From positions 248,001-312,000 of the forward strand of contig JBMNEQ010000001.1 of assembly GCA_050948865.1 (NCBI GenBank): 64,000 nt of DNA, given 5' to 3'. The notes under the pieces are model-generated. The model was given only the letters and a program-made list of their open reading frames with translations, was not told the DNA's origin and ran no database searches. This DNA is from SKGN01 sp050948865. GTDB lineage: Bacteria; Bacillota_I; Bacilli_A; RF39; UBA660. A program made the translations under genes and the position numbers. Of this stretch, positions 43,956 through 53,537 are shown in pieces (positions within the stretch are counted from its first letter, which is position 1; every line of letters starts with the position of its first letter).

Positions 43956-44372
43956 ATGAAGTTTTCTTTTGTTACTAAAACTAATAAAATAGATACAGTG
44001 GTTGATTGGTTAATTTATATTGTTAGCTATACAATTATTTTAATTGTTGTTTCTATTTTATTTGAATCTGTTTATATAGATAATAGTTATTATGGTTTGT
44101 GGGCTTTGTTAGCGTCAATAATAATTTATATCTTGAATAAAACGGTAAAACCAATTATCTTTTTACTAACTTTACCAATTACAGGATTTACTTTAGGATT
44201 GTTTTATCCTTTTATTAATGTTTTTATTTTAAAAATAACAGATTGGATATTAGGAGTTCATTTTATTACTAAAAATATTTTTATTTTATTTTTTATTGCC
44301 ATTTTAATTTCTATTCTTAATTTTTTAATGGAAAAGATCGTTGTAGAATCAATAATAAAAAGGGGATCATAA
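43956..44372 (+). CDS. YvlD/phage-holin-4-family membrane protein
   Basis: This 138-residue protein has about four membrane segments. The pattern NKTVKPIIFLLTLPITGFTL followed by GLFYPFINVFIL is typical of the PF04020 family (YvlD, sometimes called phage holin family 4). The role is unknown, and nothing here suggests a phage. ATG 43956 fits AAGAGAGG; another ATG at 43950 is too close to that site. lgt follows after 1 bp, so the two are coupled. Confidence 0.8.
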   Translation: MKFSFVTKTNKIDTVVDWLIYIVSYTIILIVVSILFESVYIDNSYYGLWALLASIIIYILNKTVKPIIFLLTLPITGFTLGLFYPFINVFILKITDWILGVHFITKNIFILFFIAILISILNFLMEKIVVESIIKRGS

Positions 44373-44373
44373 T

Positions 44374-45189
44374 ATGAATAATGTTTTAGTAGATTTTGGT
44401 ATCTTTCAAATTACTTATTATGCTGTTATTGTTTTAATAGCAATTTTTATAGGGGGAACAATAGCTATTAAAGAGGCTCAAAAGTTTAAACTTAATATTG
44501 ATTTTGTTTCTAATTTAATTTTTTGGATGATTATTTTTGGTTTAATTGGAGCACGGTTATATTTTGTAATTTTTCACTGGGATTATTATCAAGATAATCT
44601 AATAGAAATATTTAAAACTTGGGAGGGTGGTTTAGCGATTCATGGTGGTATTCTTTTTGGTGTTTTAGTTTTATTAATTTATGCTAAAAAATACAAAGTT
44701 AAGCCTTTTAGATTAACAGATATTATTGTTGTTGGATTAATTATTGGTCAATCTATAGGTCGATGGGGGAATTTTTTTAATCAAGAAGCTTATGGAGCGG
44801 TTGTCTCACGTGATTTTTTAACTAAATTACATTTACCAAATTTTATTGTTGAGGGAATGAATATTTATGGAACTTATTATCATCCAACATTCTTATATGA
44901 ATCTTTATGGTGTTTGCTTGGTTTTATAGTTTTATTAATTATTCGAAAAAATAAATACTTAAAACTAGGACAATTAACAGGTGCTTATTTAATGTGGTAT
45001 TCTTTTGGAAGGTTTTTTATTGAAGGTTTAAGATTAGATAGTTTAATGTTTAGTGAATTTAAAATTGCTCAAATAGTATCGGGAATATTATTTATTATTG
45101 GATTAATAATAATTGTGGAACGAGGTAGAGGATCACGTTTTGAAAATTTATATATAGAAGGAGAAACAACAGATGCAGTTAAATTTTGA
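44374..45189 (+). CDS. lgt: Prolipoprotein diacylglyceryl transferase
   Basis: Lgt moves a diacylglycerol from phosphatidylglycerol to the lipobox cysteine of prolipoproteins in the membrane. The 271-residue polytopic protein has ITYYAVIVLIAIFIG, LIGARLYFVIFHWDYY, the GGLAIHGGI motif near residues 88-96, and the Lgt signature GQSIGRWGNFFNQEAYG near 128-144. The essential Arg region (SFGRFFIEGLRLDSL) is near the end. Its end overlaps trxB by 17 bp. Confidence 0.97.
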   Translation: MNNVLVDFGIFQITYYAVIVLIAIFIGGTIAIKEAQKFKLNIDFVSNLIFWMIIFGLIGARLYFVIFHWDYYQDNLIEIFKTWEGGLAIHGGILFGVLVLLIYAKKYKVKPFRLTDIIVVGLIIGQSIGRWGNFFNQEAYGAVVSRDFLTKLHLPNFIVEGMNIYGTYYHPTFLYESLWCLLGFIVLLIIRKNKYLKLGQLTGAYLMWYSFGRFFIEGLRLDSLMFSEFKIAQIVSGILFIIGLIIIVERGRGSRFENLYIEGETTDAVKF

Positions 45190-46099
45190 TGTCGTAGTAA
45201 TTGGAGCTGGTTCAGCAGGAATGACAGCTGCTATCAACTTAAAAAGGGCTAACCTTAATGTGGTTATGATTGAAGAAGAAGCACCAGGAGGACAAATAAA
45301 TAAAACAGATTTTATTGAAAATTATCCTGGTTTTTTTAGAATTGAAGGTCCAACTTTAGCTTATAATATGTTTGAACAAACTCAAAAGTTAGAAATTCCT
45401 TATTATTCAGGTAAGGTTTTAACAGTGATCGATAAAGGAGATTATAAAATAGTTAAAACTAAGGAAGAGGAAATAACTTGTTTAGGGGTTATTATTGCAT
45501 CAGGAAGAAGGCCTCGACATTTAGGTTTACCAAAAGAAGAACAATTAAAGGGTCAAGGAATAAGCTGGTGTGCGATTTGTGATGGGGCCTTTTTTAAGGG
45601 AAAAGAAGTAGTAGTAGTGGGAGGAGGAAATAGTGCTTTAGAAGGGGCATTATATTTAAGTGAAATTGCTAAAAAAGTAACCCTTATTCATCGCCGTGAT
45701 ACTTTTAGAGGTGATAAAGTCCTTCAGGAAAAGGTTTTAAATAATAAAGTTATAACTATTAAATATAATTCTGAAATTGAAGAAATAGAAGAAACTAATG
45801 GTCTTTTAAAGGGAATTAAAATTAATAATAATTTAACTAAAGAAAAACAAAGAATTAAAGCAGATGGTCTTTTTATTTATATTGGATTTGAACCTGTTTC
45901 AGATTTTATTATAGATAAAAAGATTAAAGATGAAAATAATTATTTGATTGTTGATCAAAATATGCGGACTAATAGGAAGCTTATTTATGCTTGTGGTGAT
46001 GTTATTAAAAAAGAATTATATCAAGTAACCACGGCTATTGGAGAAGGGGCTAAAGCTGCCCATAGTCTTATTCAAGATTTACAAAGAAAGACTTCTTAG
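45173..46099 (+). CDS. trxB: Thioredoxin reductase
   Basis: TrxB passes electrons from NADPH through FAD to thioredoxin. The 308-residue protein shows the FAD motif VIGAGSAGMTAAINLKRAN near residues 8-26, the redox pair WCAIC near 132-136, the NADPH motif VVVGGGNSALEGALYL and the FAD end motif YACGDV. The order lgt-trxB-yvcK-whiA resembles Bacillus, except that rapZ is missing before yvcK. Confidence 0.97.
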   Translation: MQLNFDVVVIGAGSAGMTAAINLKRANLNVVMIEEEAPGGQINKTDFIENYPGFFRIEGPTLAYNMFEQTQKLEIPYYSGKVLTVIDKGDYKIVKTKEEEITCLGVIIASGRRPRHLGLPKEEQLKGQGISWCAICDGAFFKGKEVVVVGGGNSALEGALYLSEIAKKVTLIHRRDTFRGDKVLQEKVLNNKVITIKYNSEIEEIEETNGLLKGIKINNNLTKEKQRIKADGLFIYIGFEPVSDFIIDKKIKDENNYLIVDQNMRTNRKLIYACGDVIKKELYQVTTAIGEGAKAAHSLIQDLQRKTS

Positions 46100-46110
46100 T
46101 CTTTTTTTTT
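46087..46110 (+). terminator. Terminator overlapping the trxB stop
   Basis: AAAGACT pairs with AGTCTTT (7 bp, 4-nt loop), followed by a T-run. The trxB stop codon lies in the loop and right arm. Confidence 0.8.
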
Positions 46111-46157
46111 AGTTAATATTTTATATTGTAGTATAATGTATTAAGGGTGTGATGATT

Positions 46158-47102
46158 ATGAAAAAAGTGGTCGTTTTAGGAGGAGGTCATGGTTTATCAA
46201 TTCTTTTAAAAGGACTTAAATTATTTCCTATTGATATAACAGCTGTTGTTACTGTAGCGGATGATGGTGCTTCTACAGGACGTCTTCGTAAAGAATTTAA
46301 AATTCCTGCTGTTGGTGATATTAGAAACGTTTTAGTTTCATTATCTTCTTCAGAACCTTTATTAGAAAAACTCTTTCAATATCGTTTTGATAGTGAAGGA
46401 GAATTAAATGGTCATTCGATAGGAAATCTTCTTCTTACAGCCTTAATTGAAATGAATGGTAATTTAACAGAAGCAGTTTCTTCCTTAGGAAAAATTCTTA
46501 ATTTAAAAGGCAAAGTTTTACCTTTAACAGAAGATGTTGTTAATTTGGTTGCTTATACTTATGATGGGGAAGTTTTAATGGGAGAAGAGAATTTAAGAAA
46601 ATCTGGTAAAAAAATAAAACAATTAGCTTATGATTCAAAACCTCAAGTTTTGGGGGAAGTTATCGAGGTTATAAAAGAAGCAGATTTAATTATCTTTGGT
46701 TTAGGTAGTCTTTATACTAGCATTTTACCGCATCTTATTTGTGAAGAAGTAGTTGAAGCAATAAAAGAAAGCAATGGAAAAAAGCTTTATATTTGTAATG
46801 CTATGACAGAAAAAGGAGAGACGGATAATTTTAAAGTAAGTGATCATTTAAAGATTTTAAAAGATTATCTTGGGGATAATATTTTAGATGCTGTTTTGGT
46901 AAACTCTGGTTATATTGATATTGATATTCAAGAAAGATATAAGGCCTTAGAAAGTAGTGAACCTGTATTAATTGATGAAGAAGAAATTAAGAAGTATAAT
47001 GTTGAACTTTTAAAAGAAGAATTAGTTATTATTCAAGAAGAGATGGTTCGTCATGATCCTGTTAAAACTGCTTTTATTATCTTTTCTTATTTACTAAGAT
47101 AA
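46158..47102 (+). CDS. yvcK: YvcK/CofD-like gluconeogenesis factor
   Basis: YvcK proteins are needed for growth on gluconeogenic carbon sources and for cell shape in Bacillus; they bind UDP-sugars. It has VLGGGHGLSILLKGLK at the start, VTVADDGASTGRLRKEF, VGDIRNVLVSLS and LIIFGLGSLYTSILPHL with a late CNAMTEKGETD. I prefer the ATG at 46158, 10 bp after AAGGG, over the GTG or ATG at 46149/46152. whiA follows after 13 bp. Confidence 0.93.
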   Translation: MKKVVVLGGGHGLSILLKGLKLFPIDITAVVTVADDGASTGRLRKEFKIPAVGDIRNVLVSLSSSEPLLEKLFQYRFDSEGELNGHSIGNLLLTALIEMNGNLTEAVSSLGKILNLKGKVLPLTEDVVNLVAYTYDGEVLMGEENLRKSGKKIKQLAYDSKPQVLGEVIEVIKEADLIIFGLGSLYTSILPHLICEEVVEAIKESNGKKLYICNAMTEKGETDNFKVSDHLKILKDYLGDNILDAVLVNSGYIDIDIQERYKALESSEPVLIDEEEIKKYNVELLKEELVIIQEEMVRHDPVKTAFIIFSYLLR

Positions 47103-47115
47103 GGAGGATTAATTG

Positions 47116-48081
47116 ATGTCATTTTCTATAAAAATAAAAAAGGAAATTACTAATTTAGAGAAAACTAAAGCTGAAAAGATTGCGGAATTATCAGCTTTTA
47201 TTAGAAATAATGCCTATATAGATGAAAACTTAATTAATATTCATACTGAGAATATAACCTTAGCTAAATGGGTTTTTAAACTTCTTAAAGATTTATATGA
47301 TATAAATCCTCAGATAATTATTCGTCGCAATTTTAATTTTAAAAAAAATTATTCTTACTTTCTTAGTATCAATCCTCGAAGAAATGATCTTTTAAAAGAC
47401 TTATCAATTATCAATAAGGAAGGTTTTTTTATTAATATTCCTAGAGAATATATTATAGGGGACGAAGAATTAATAAAAGCTTATTTAAGGGGAGTATTTT
47501 TGGCAAGTGGTAGTATTAATAATCCTAAAACATCTCAGTATCATTTAGAAATAGCAATCGATGAATTAGAATATGCTCTTTTTATGGAATCTTTACTTAA
47601 TAGTTTTAACTTAAATAGTAAAATGATTAAAAGAATAAAAGGATATGTAATTTATATTAAAGCAGCGGATAAAATAAGCGATTTTTTAAAAATGATCGAA
47701 GCTCATAAAGGTGTTCTTTATTTTGAAGATGTAAGAGTTTATAAAGAACAAAGAAATATAACTAACCGTTTAAATAATTGTGAACAAGCAAATGTGGAAA
47801 GAATTATTAATACCGCTTTTAAACAAATTGAAGATATCAATTTAATAAAAGAAGAGTTAGGATTACATTTTTTAGATAATAAATTAGAAGAAGTAGCTAA
47901 ATATCGATTGAAATATCCTGAATATTCTTTATTAGAATTAAGTGATATAATAACTTCTGAGACTAAAAAACCAATTAGTAAATCAGGATTATATCATCGT
48001 TTTCGTAAAATCAAACAATTAGCTGATAATATTAGAAAAAATAAAATAAAATCAGAAGATAAAAAGGAAGATATCTTTTAA
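47116..48081 (+). CDS. whiA: WhiA-type DNA-binding protein
   Basis: WhiA combines a LAGLIDADG-like homing-endonuclease fold without nuclease activity and a C-terminal helix-turn-helix. It controls sporulation division in actinomycetes and affects cell division and chromosome segregation in Bacillus. The protein shows SFSIKIKKEIT at the start, AYLRGVFLASGSINNPK near residues 124-140 and the HTH segment LEEVAKYRLKYPEYSLLELS leading into SKSGLYHRFRKI. AAGGAGG precedes the ATG at 47116. Confidence 0.95.
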   Translation: MSFSIKIKKEITNLEKTKAEKIAELSAFIRNNAYIDENLINIHTENITLAKWVFKLLKDLYDINPQIIIRRNFNFKKNYSYFLSINPRRNDLLKDLSIINKEGFFINIPREYIIGDEELIKAYLRGVFLASGSINNPKTSQYHLEIAIDELEYALFMESLLNSFNLNSKMIKRIKGYVIYIKAADKISDFLKMIEAHKGVLYFEDVRVYKEQRNITNRLNNCEQANVERIINTAFKQIEDINLIKEELGLHFLDNKLEEVAKYRLKYPEYSLLELSDIITSETKKPISKSGLYHRFRKIKQLADNIRKNKIKSEDKKEDIF

Positions 48082-48149
48082 AATCGTTTCATATTTTGGT
48101 TTTATTTGATAAAATAGAAATAGAAGTAAGTATTATATAAAGGGAAGTG

Positions 48150-48947
48150 ATGTTGGTGGGAAAAATTGTAGCATTGGTTAATCAAAAAGGTGGCGTCGGA
48201 AAAACAACAACAAGTATCAATTTAGCTGCTTCCCTTGGTGTTTTAGGAGTTAAAGTATTATTGGTAGATTTAGATCCACAAGGTAATGCTTCAACAGGGG
48301 TTGGTGTAGATAAAGGAATAATAGATAAAAGTATTTATGATGCCCTTATTGGTGAGGTAGACATTAAAGATGTTGTTCTAAAAACTAATTTTAAAAACTT
48401 ATATTTAATACCTGCGACCATTAATTTAGCGGGAGTAGATATTGAATTATTAGAAAAAAGTAGAAATACTAATAATTTTAATAAAGCTGAACAATTAAAA
48501 GTAAGATTAGATCAAATAAAAGATAATTTTGATTATTTAATTATTGATTGCCCACCATCATTAGGTATTTTAACAACTAATGCTTTAACAGCCTCTGATT
48601 CTGTTATAATTCCTGTTCAATGTGAATTTTTTGCTTTAGAAGGTATTATGCAATTATTAAATACTATCATGTTAGCCCAAAGAAGATTAAATCCCAATTT
48701 AGATATTGAAGGGGTCTTGTTAACAATGCTAGATTCTAGAACAAATTTAGGTTTAGAAGTTGTAGAAGATATAAGAAGTTATTTTAAGGAAAAGGTTTAT
48801 AATACCATTATTCCTAGATTAATTAGATTATCAGAAGCTCCTTCTCATGGAAAACCAATTATTGCTTATGATTTTAATAGTAAAGGAAATCAAGCTTATT
48901 TAAATTTAGCCAAGGAGGTGTTAATCCGAAATGGAAAACAAGCGTAA
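48150..48947 (+). CDS. parA: Chromosome-partitioning ATPase ParA/Soj
   Basis: ParA (Soj) works with ParB and parS sites in chromosome segregation and regulates replication initiation. It shows the deviant Walker A motif NQKGGVGKTTTSINLA near residues 10-25, LLVDLDPQGNASTGVG and LIIDCPPSLGILTTNAL. Start choice between 48150 and 48156 is uncertain. The gene overlaps parB by 17 bp. Confidence 0.97.
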   Translation: MLVGKIVALVNQKGGVGKTTTSINLAASLGVLGVKVLLVDLDPQGNASTGVGVDKGIIDKSIYDALIGEVDIKDVVLKTNFKNLYLIPATINLAGVDIELLEKSRNTNNFNKAEQLKVRLDQIKDNFDYLIIDCPPSLGILTTNALTASDSVIIPVQCEFFALEGIMQLLNTIMLAQRRLNPNLDIEGVLLTMLDSRTNLGLEVVEDIRSYFKEKVYNTIIPRLIRLSEAPSHGKPIIAYDFNSKGNQAYLNLAKEVLIRNGKQA

Positions 48948-49800
48948 AGCCTTAGGAAAAGGATTGGAACAATTATTTAATTCTGAAAATTTAAATTTTG
49001 ATGAAATAGAAAATGAAATAGTAGAAACTGCTAAAAATGAGGAAATAAAAGAAATAAAATTAACAGAGTTAAGAAGAAATCCCTATCAACCAAGAAAAGT
49101 TTTTGATGAAGAAGCCTTAAATGAATTAGCGGCTTCTATTAAAGAAAATGGGGTTATTCAACCAATCATTGTTAAAAGAAGTATTAAAGGATATGAAATT
49201 ATTGCTGGAGAAAGACGAGTAAGAGCTTCTAAAAAAATAGGATTAGAAACAATTCCTGCTATTGTAAAAGATTTTTCTGATGAACAAATGATGCAAATAG
49301 CTTTATTAGAAAACTTGCAACGAGAAAATTTAAATGCTATTGAAGAAGCGGAAGCTTATAAAACTATCATAGATTCTTTAGGTATTACTCAAGAAGATTT
49401 AAGTAAAAAAATGGGAAAGAGTCGTAGCCATGTTACTAATATGTTAGGACTTTTAAAATTACCTTTAGCGATTCAAGAATTAGTTTTACAAAATAAAATC
49501 TCTATGGGACATGCTAGGGTTTTAAGTAAATTAGATAATTTAGTTAAAATTGAAGAATTAGCTGATAAAATAGTTAAAGAAGATTTAAGTGTTAGAACTT
49601 TAGAAAGGTTAGCTTCTAAAGGTAATCTTCCTAAAAAAGTAAAAAAACCTAAAAATAAGGAATTCCTTTATCTAGAAGAAAAATTAAAAGAAATATTTGG
49701 TACAAAAGTAATTATAAATAAAGGAAAATTACAACTTAGTTATGAAACAAAACAAGATTTAAATCGATTATTAGAAATAATGGGAATTAAAATTGATTAA
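48931..49800 (+). CDS. parB: Chromosome-partitioning protein ParB/Spo0J
   Basis: ParB is a CTPase that binds parS, spreads along DNA and loads SMC. The 289-residue protein shows KALGKGLEQLF at the start, the parB box RRNPYQPRKVFDEEALNELA, GERRVRASKKIGL near residues 95-107 and the helix-turn-helix region SRSHVTNMLGLLKLP. AAGGAGGTG lies before the ATG inside the parA end. I did not find a clear 16-bp parS (TGTTTCACGTGAAACA) nearby. Confidence 0.97.
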   Translation: MENKRKALGKGLEQLFNSENLNFDEIENEIVETAKNEEIKEIKLTELRRNPYQPRKVFDEEALNELAASIKENGVIQPIIVKRSIKGYEIIAGERRVRASKKIGLETIPAIVKDFSDEQMMQIALLENLQRENLNAIEEAEAYKTIIDSLGITQEDLSKKMGKSRSHVTNMLGLLKLPLAIQELVLQNKISMGHARVLSKLDNLVKIEELADKIVKEDLSVRTLERLASKGNLPKKVKKPKNKEFLYLEEKLKEIFGTKVIINKGKLQLSYETKQDLNRLLEIMGIKID

Positions 49801-49815
49801 AGGATAGGTGGTTTA

Positions 49816-50595
49816 ATGGAGAAAATAATAAAAGTTCTTCCAATTAGTAATTTAATTATATTTCTTTTAGTTATTTTATCTTTTTATTTATTCTTTAAAA
49901 TTATGAATAAAATTATAAAAAGTACTTTAAAAATAAGAGCTCATCGAATTGGTTTAAGTGAAAGAAAAAGAAGAACTTTAGAATTGTTATTTCAAAAGAT
50001 TACAAAATATATTTTAATAGGGATTGTAATTTTAATAATTTTTAGTTTATTTGGAATTGATAAAGCAACTTTAATTGCTAGTGTTAGTGTTTTTGGAGTA
50101 GTTATTGGTTTAGCTTTTCAAGATACTTTAAAAGATATTTTAGCGGGTATTTTTGTTTTATTGGAAGATCGTTATTCAGAAGGTGATTATATAAAAGTGG
50201 ACGACTTTATGGGAGAAGTAGTTTATTTAGGCTTAAAAATAACTAAAATTAGAAACTTTTTAGGAGAAACAAAAATTATCGCTAATCGTCATATTGAAGA
50301 AGTTATTAATTATAGTATTAGTGATTCAACAGCAGTAATAGATATTGATGTTGCTTATGATTCAAATATGGAAAAGGTTGAAGAGGTTTTACAAACAACT
50401 ATTAAAGAATTAAATTTAACAGTAAAACATTTACGAGGGGAATTTAACTTATTAGGCATTCAAAATATTGGATATTTTATTACTTATAGAATTACTGTTA
50501 AAACAGAACCAATGCAACAATATGGAGTTAAAAGAATTGCTTTAAAAGAAATTAAAAAAGCTTTAGATAAAAATAAAATAAAAAGAATTAGGTGA
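49816..50595 (+). CDS. mscS: MscS-family mechanosensitive channel
   Basis: This 259-residue small-conductance channel releases solutes under hypo-osmotic shock. Three N-terminal membrane segments lead to the pore helix region ASVSVFGVVIGLAFQDTLKD near residues 92-111. The beta domain LLEDRYSEGDYIKVDDFMGE (about 119-138) and the C-terminal cage follow. The position between parB and DUF951-ychF is the usual one in Bacilli. Confidence 0.95.
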   Translation: MEKIIKVLPISNLIIFLLVILSFYLFFKIMNKIIKSTLKIRAHRIGLSERKRRTLELLFQKITKYILIGIVILIIFSLFGIDKATLIASVSVFGVVIGLAFQDTLKDILAGIFVLLEDRYSEGDYIKVDDFMGEVVYLGLKITKIRNFLGETKIIANRHIEEVINYSISDSTAVIDIDVAYDSNMEKVEEVLQTTIKELNLTVKHLRGEFNLLGIQNIGYFITYRITVKTEPMQQYGVKRIALKEIKKALDKNKIKRIR

Positions 50596-50599
50596 TTTA

Positions 50600-50785
50600 A
50601 TGAAAAAGGAATATAAACTTAATTCAATTGTTATGATGAAAAAGGAACATCCTTGTAAAAGTAATAAATGGCAAATAACTAGAGTTGGTGTGGATATAAA
50701 AATAAAGTGTTTAAAATGTAACCGTAGTATTTTAATGTCTAGAATAGATTTTAATAAAAAGTTAAAGAAAGTTTTGGAGGAATAA
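50600..50785 (+). CDS. DUF951 (YyzM-like) small protein
   Basis: This 61-residue protein has two CxxC-type half sites, HPCKSNKWQITRVGVDIKIK then CLKCNR, likely a zinc ribbon. That pattern and the position between mscS and ychF identify DUF951. It may bind nucleic acid, but its function is not known. An overlapping reverse frame is a shadow. Confidence 0.9.
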   Translation: MKKEYKLNSIVMMKKEHPCKSNKWQITRVGVDIKIKCLKCNRSILMSRIDFNKKLKKVLEE

Positions 50786-50788
50786 GTT

Positions 50789-52336
50789 ATGAAAGAAACA
50801 ATCAAGAAAGAACCAAGCATTTGGAATAATAATATTTCCTTTTTTTCTTTGCTTATTTTTTTAACATTAGTAATAAGTAGTATTGGTTTTATTTTAAATT
50901 GGCAGGTTACTTATACGAAGATAAATCCTATTACTGGTGGTTTAGAACAAAGTATTGTAGCTGTAGAAAATCTTTTAAGTAAAGATGGTTTAAGATCTAT
51001 AATAGGGCATTCTGTTACTAATTTTATGAATTATACTCCTTTAACTTTAATTATAGTAGCTTTAATTGGAATAGGGATTGCACATAAATCAGGATTATTA
51101 CAAGTTTTATTTCATTTACTAGGAGAACATTTATCCAAATATTGGTTAACTTTTATAATAGTTTTTTTAGGAATAATAAGTAGTTTTAGTAGTGATGTTG
51201 GTTATATAATATTACTTCCTTTAGCAGCTCTTTTTTTCTTAGCGAATAATCGTAATCCGATTATTGGTATTTTTGCTGCTTTTGCTAGTGTTGGATTAGG
51301 GTATAGTATTAATTTTTTTGCTGGTATTATTGATTATAGTCTAGCTCCTTATACAGAAATGGCCGGTCTTTTAATTGATGAAAGTTATCAAATGAGTATT
51401 TATGGTAATATTTTCTTTCTTATATCCTCTTCGATCGCTTTAACCCTTTTTCTAACTTATTTAACAGAAAGTGTGATTGCTCCTCGTATTCCTAAATATA
51501 AATATGATGGAGATTTAATTGTAGATGAAATTATTATTACTAAAAAAGAAAAAAGAGGATTATTTTTAGCGGGAGTTGGTTTCTTTGTTCTTTTTTTAAT
51601 GGTTATTTATATGTTTATACCAGGTTTACCAGCTTCAGGTCTTCTTTTAGATTTAACTGAAGAAAGTTATTTAGGACAATTATTTGGAGGTAATGCTTAT
51701 TTTAATCAATCAATAGTTTATTTAATATCTCTTTTATTAGGTTTATGTGGTTGGCTCTATGGGATAGGCGCTAAAACAATTAAAAATGTTGAAGATTTAA
51801 GTAAAACGATAAGTAATAGTTTAAATAATATTGGACATCTTTTGTTATTAACGTTTTTAGCTTCACAGTTTATTGCTATTTTTAAACAAACTAATTTAGG
51901 AACAATCATAACTATTTGGTTAATGAACTTAATAGAAACTTTAGACTTTGTTTCTTTACCCCTTATTATTTTATTTTTCTTCTTTGTAGCAATAACGAAC
52001 AAGTTCTTAGTTTCTTCTGTAACTAAATGGGCTTTAATAAGTCCTGTTATTGTTCCTTTATTTATGAAGGCGAATATTACTCCTGAATTTACTCAATCTA
52101 TCTTTAGATTAGGAGAATCAGTATCTAATATTATTACTCCTTTATTACCTTATTTTGTTATCTTTATAGGATTTATTCAAATCTATAATAAAGGAGAAGA
52201 AATAATGCCTTTTACAAAATGTTTTAAGTTATTATTAATTTATGTTTTAAGTGTTACTGCTTTATGGTTATTTATTATAATAAGTTGGTATGTTATTAAT
52301 TTACCATTAGGAATTAATATCTATCCTACGGTATAA
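50789..52336 (+). CDS. AbgT-family transporter
   Basis: This 515-residue protein has about 12 membrane segments. AbgT proteins import p-aminobenzoyl-glutamate or export sulfonamide-like compounds. Family motifs are NFMNYTPLTLIIVALIGIGI near residues 76-95, FSSDVGYIILLPLAALFFL near 131-150 and the paired-hairpin region TNKFLVSSVTKWALISPVIV followed by PLFM near 410-430. It starts 3 bp after the DUF951 gene, an insertion into the otherwise typical mscS-DUF951-ychF order. Confidence 0.9.
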   Translation: MKETIKKEPSIWNNNISFFSLLIFLTLVISSIGFILNWQVTYTKINPITGGLEQSIVAVENLLSKDGLRSIIGHSVTNFMNYTPLTLIIVALIGIGIAHKSGLLQVLFHLLGEHLSKYWLTFIIVFLGIISSFSSDVGYIILLPLAALFFLANNRNPIIGIFAAFASVGLGYSINFFAGIIDYSLAPYTEMAGLLIDESYQMSIYGNIFFLISSSIALTLFLTYLTESVIAPRIPKYKYDGDLIVDEIIITKKEKRGLFLAGVGFFVLFLMVIYMFIPGLPASGLLLDLTEESYLGQLFGGNAYFNQSIVYLISLLLGLCGWLYGIGAKTIKNVEDLSKTISNSLNNIGHLLLLTFLASQFIAIFKQTNLGTIITIWLMNLIETLDFVSLPLIILFFFFVAITNKFLVSSVTKWALISPVIVPLFMKANITPEFTQSIFRLGESVSNIITPLLPYFVIFIGFIQIYNKGEEIMPFTKCFKLLLIYVLSVTALWLFIIISWYVINLPLGINIYPTV

Positions 52337-52347
52337 GGAGTGAGATT

Positions 52348-53448
52348 ATGTCATTAACTGCTGGTATAGTTGGTTTACCTAATGTTGGTAAATCAACTTT
52401 ATTTAATGCTTTAACTAAAAGAAAAATTTTAGTTGCTAATTATCCCTTTGCTACAATTGATCCTAATGTGGGAATAGTAACAGTTCCTGATGAAAGGTTA
52501 AATATTTTAACTGATATTTATCAACCAAAAGAAATAATTCCAACAACATTTGAATTTATTGATATCGCTGGTTTAGTTAAAGGAGCTTCTACTGGAGAAG
52601 GATTAGGAAACCAATTCTTAAGCCATATAAAAGAAGTAGATGCTATTTGCCAAGTAGTAAGGTGTTTTGAAGATTCATCTATAATTCATTTAGAAAATGA
52701 AATAGATCCCATTAGAGATATAGAAATAATTAATTTAGAACTTATCTTAGCAGATTTACAAGTAATAGAAAATAGAATAATAAGAATAGAAAAGAAAGCT
52801 TTAACAACAAAAGATAAAGATAGTTTAGAAGAATTAGATGTTTTAAAAAAGATTTATAATGCTTTAAAACAAGATGTTCCTGCTAGGAAGTTAACATATA
52901 CTGAAGAAGAATTAAAATTTATAAAGGGCTTTAATCTTTTAACTATTAAACCTATTATTTATTTAGCTAATGTAGGAGAAAAAGATTTAGGAAAACCAAA
53001 TAAATATCTTCAAACTTTAGAAAAATATTTAGAGAAAGATAATTCAAAACTTATAGAAATTTGTGCTAAGGTAGAAGAAGAAATAAATGAATTAAGTGAT
53101 GAAGATAAAGAAGAATATTTAACTGTTTTAGGTCAAAAAGAAAGTGGCCTTGATCAAGTAATTAGAAAAACCTATTCCTTATTAAATTTAGGAACCTTTT
53201 TTACTTGTGGAGAAAAGGAAGTAAAGGCTTGGACTTTTGTTAAAGGTATGAAAGCTCCTAACTGTGCAGGAATAGTTCATAGTGACTTTGAAAAGGGCTT
53301 TATTAGAGCAGAAATAATAAGTTATGAAGATCTTCTTAATTATGGTAATGAAAAAAGAACAAGAGAAGCTGGAAAAGTAAGAATAGAAGGAAAGAATTAT
53401 ATAGTAAAAGATGGAGATATCTGTCATTTTAGATTTAATGTAAATTAA
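52348..53448 (+). CDS. ychF: Ribosome-associated GTPase/ATPase YchF
   Basis: YchF (OLA1) is an Obg-family P-loop protein that prefers ATP and binds the ribosome. The 366-residue protein shows GLPNVGKSTLFNAL near residues 7-20, NYPFATIDPNVG, DIAGLVKGASTGEGLGNQFL and the C-terminal TGS domain (FFTCGEKEVKAWTFVKGMKA). The DGR begins 89 bp after its stop. Confidence 0.97.
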   Translation: MSLTAGIVGLPNVGKSTLFNALTKRKILVANYPFATIDPNVGIVTVPDERLNILTDIYQPKEIIPTTFEFIDIAGLVKGASTGEGLGNQFLSHIKEVDAICQVVRCFEDSSIIHLENEIDPIRDIEIINLELILADLQVIENRIIRIEKKALTTKDKDSLEELDVLKKIYNALKQDVPARKLTYTEEELKFIKGFNLLTIKPIIYLANVGEKDLGKPNKYLQTLEKYLEKDNSKLIEICAKVEEEINELSDEDKEEYLTVLGQKESGLDQVIRKTYSLLNLGTFFTCGEKEVKAWTFVKGMKAPNCAGIVHSDFEKGFIRAEIISYEDLLNYGNEKRTREAGKVRIEGKNYIVKDGDICHFRFNVN

Positions 53449-53499
53449 AGTAAATACTTTTCAAAAATTTCCCCTAAAATAGACATAAATAAAATGTTA

Positions 53500-53508
53500 T
53501 GATATAAT
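53500..53508 (+). promoter_or_regulatory. Extended -10 promoter of the DGR target gene
   Basis: TGATATAAT lies 30 bp before the TTG start at 53538 and is the only strong promoter I see before the DGR cassette. No clear -35 box lies at the right distance. Confidence 0.7.
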
Positions 53509-53537
53509 TTTGGCAACAAAGGGAAAAGGTGGTAATT

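Noticed and set aside
43956..44372. Phage remnant because of the 'holin' family name
   Set aside because: The family is the chromosomal YvlD type, and the gene is coupled to lgt. No other phage genes are near.
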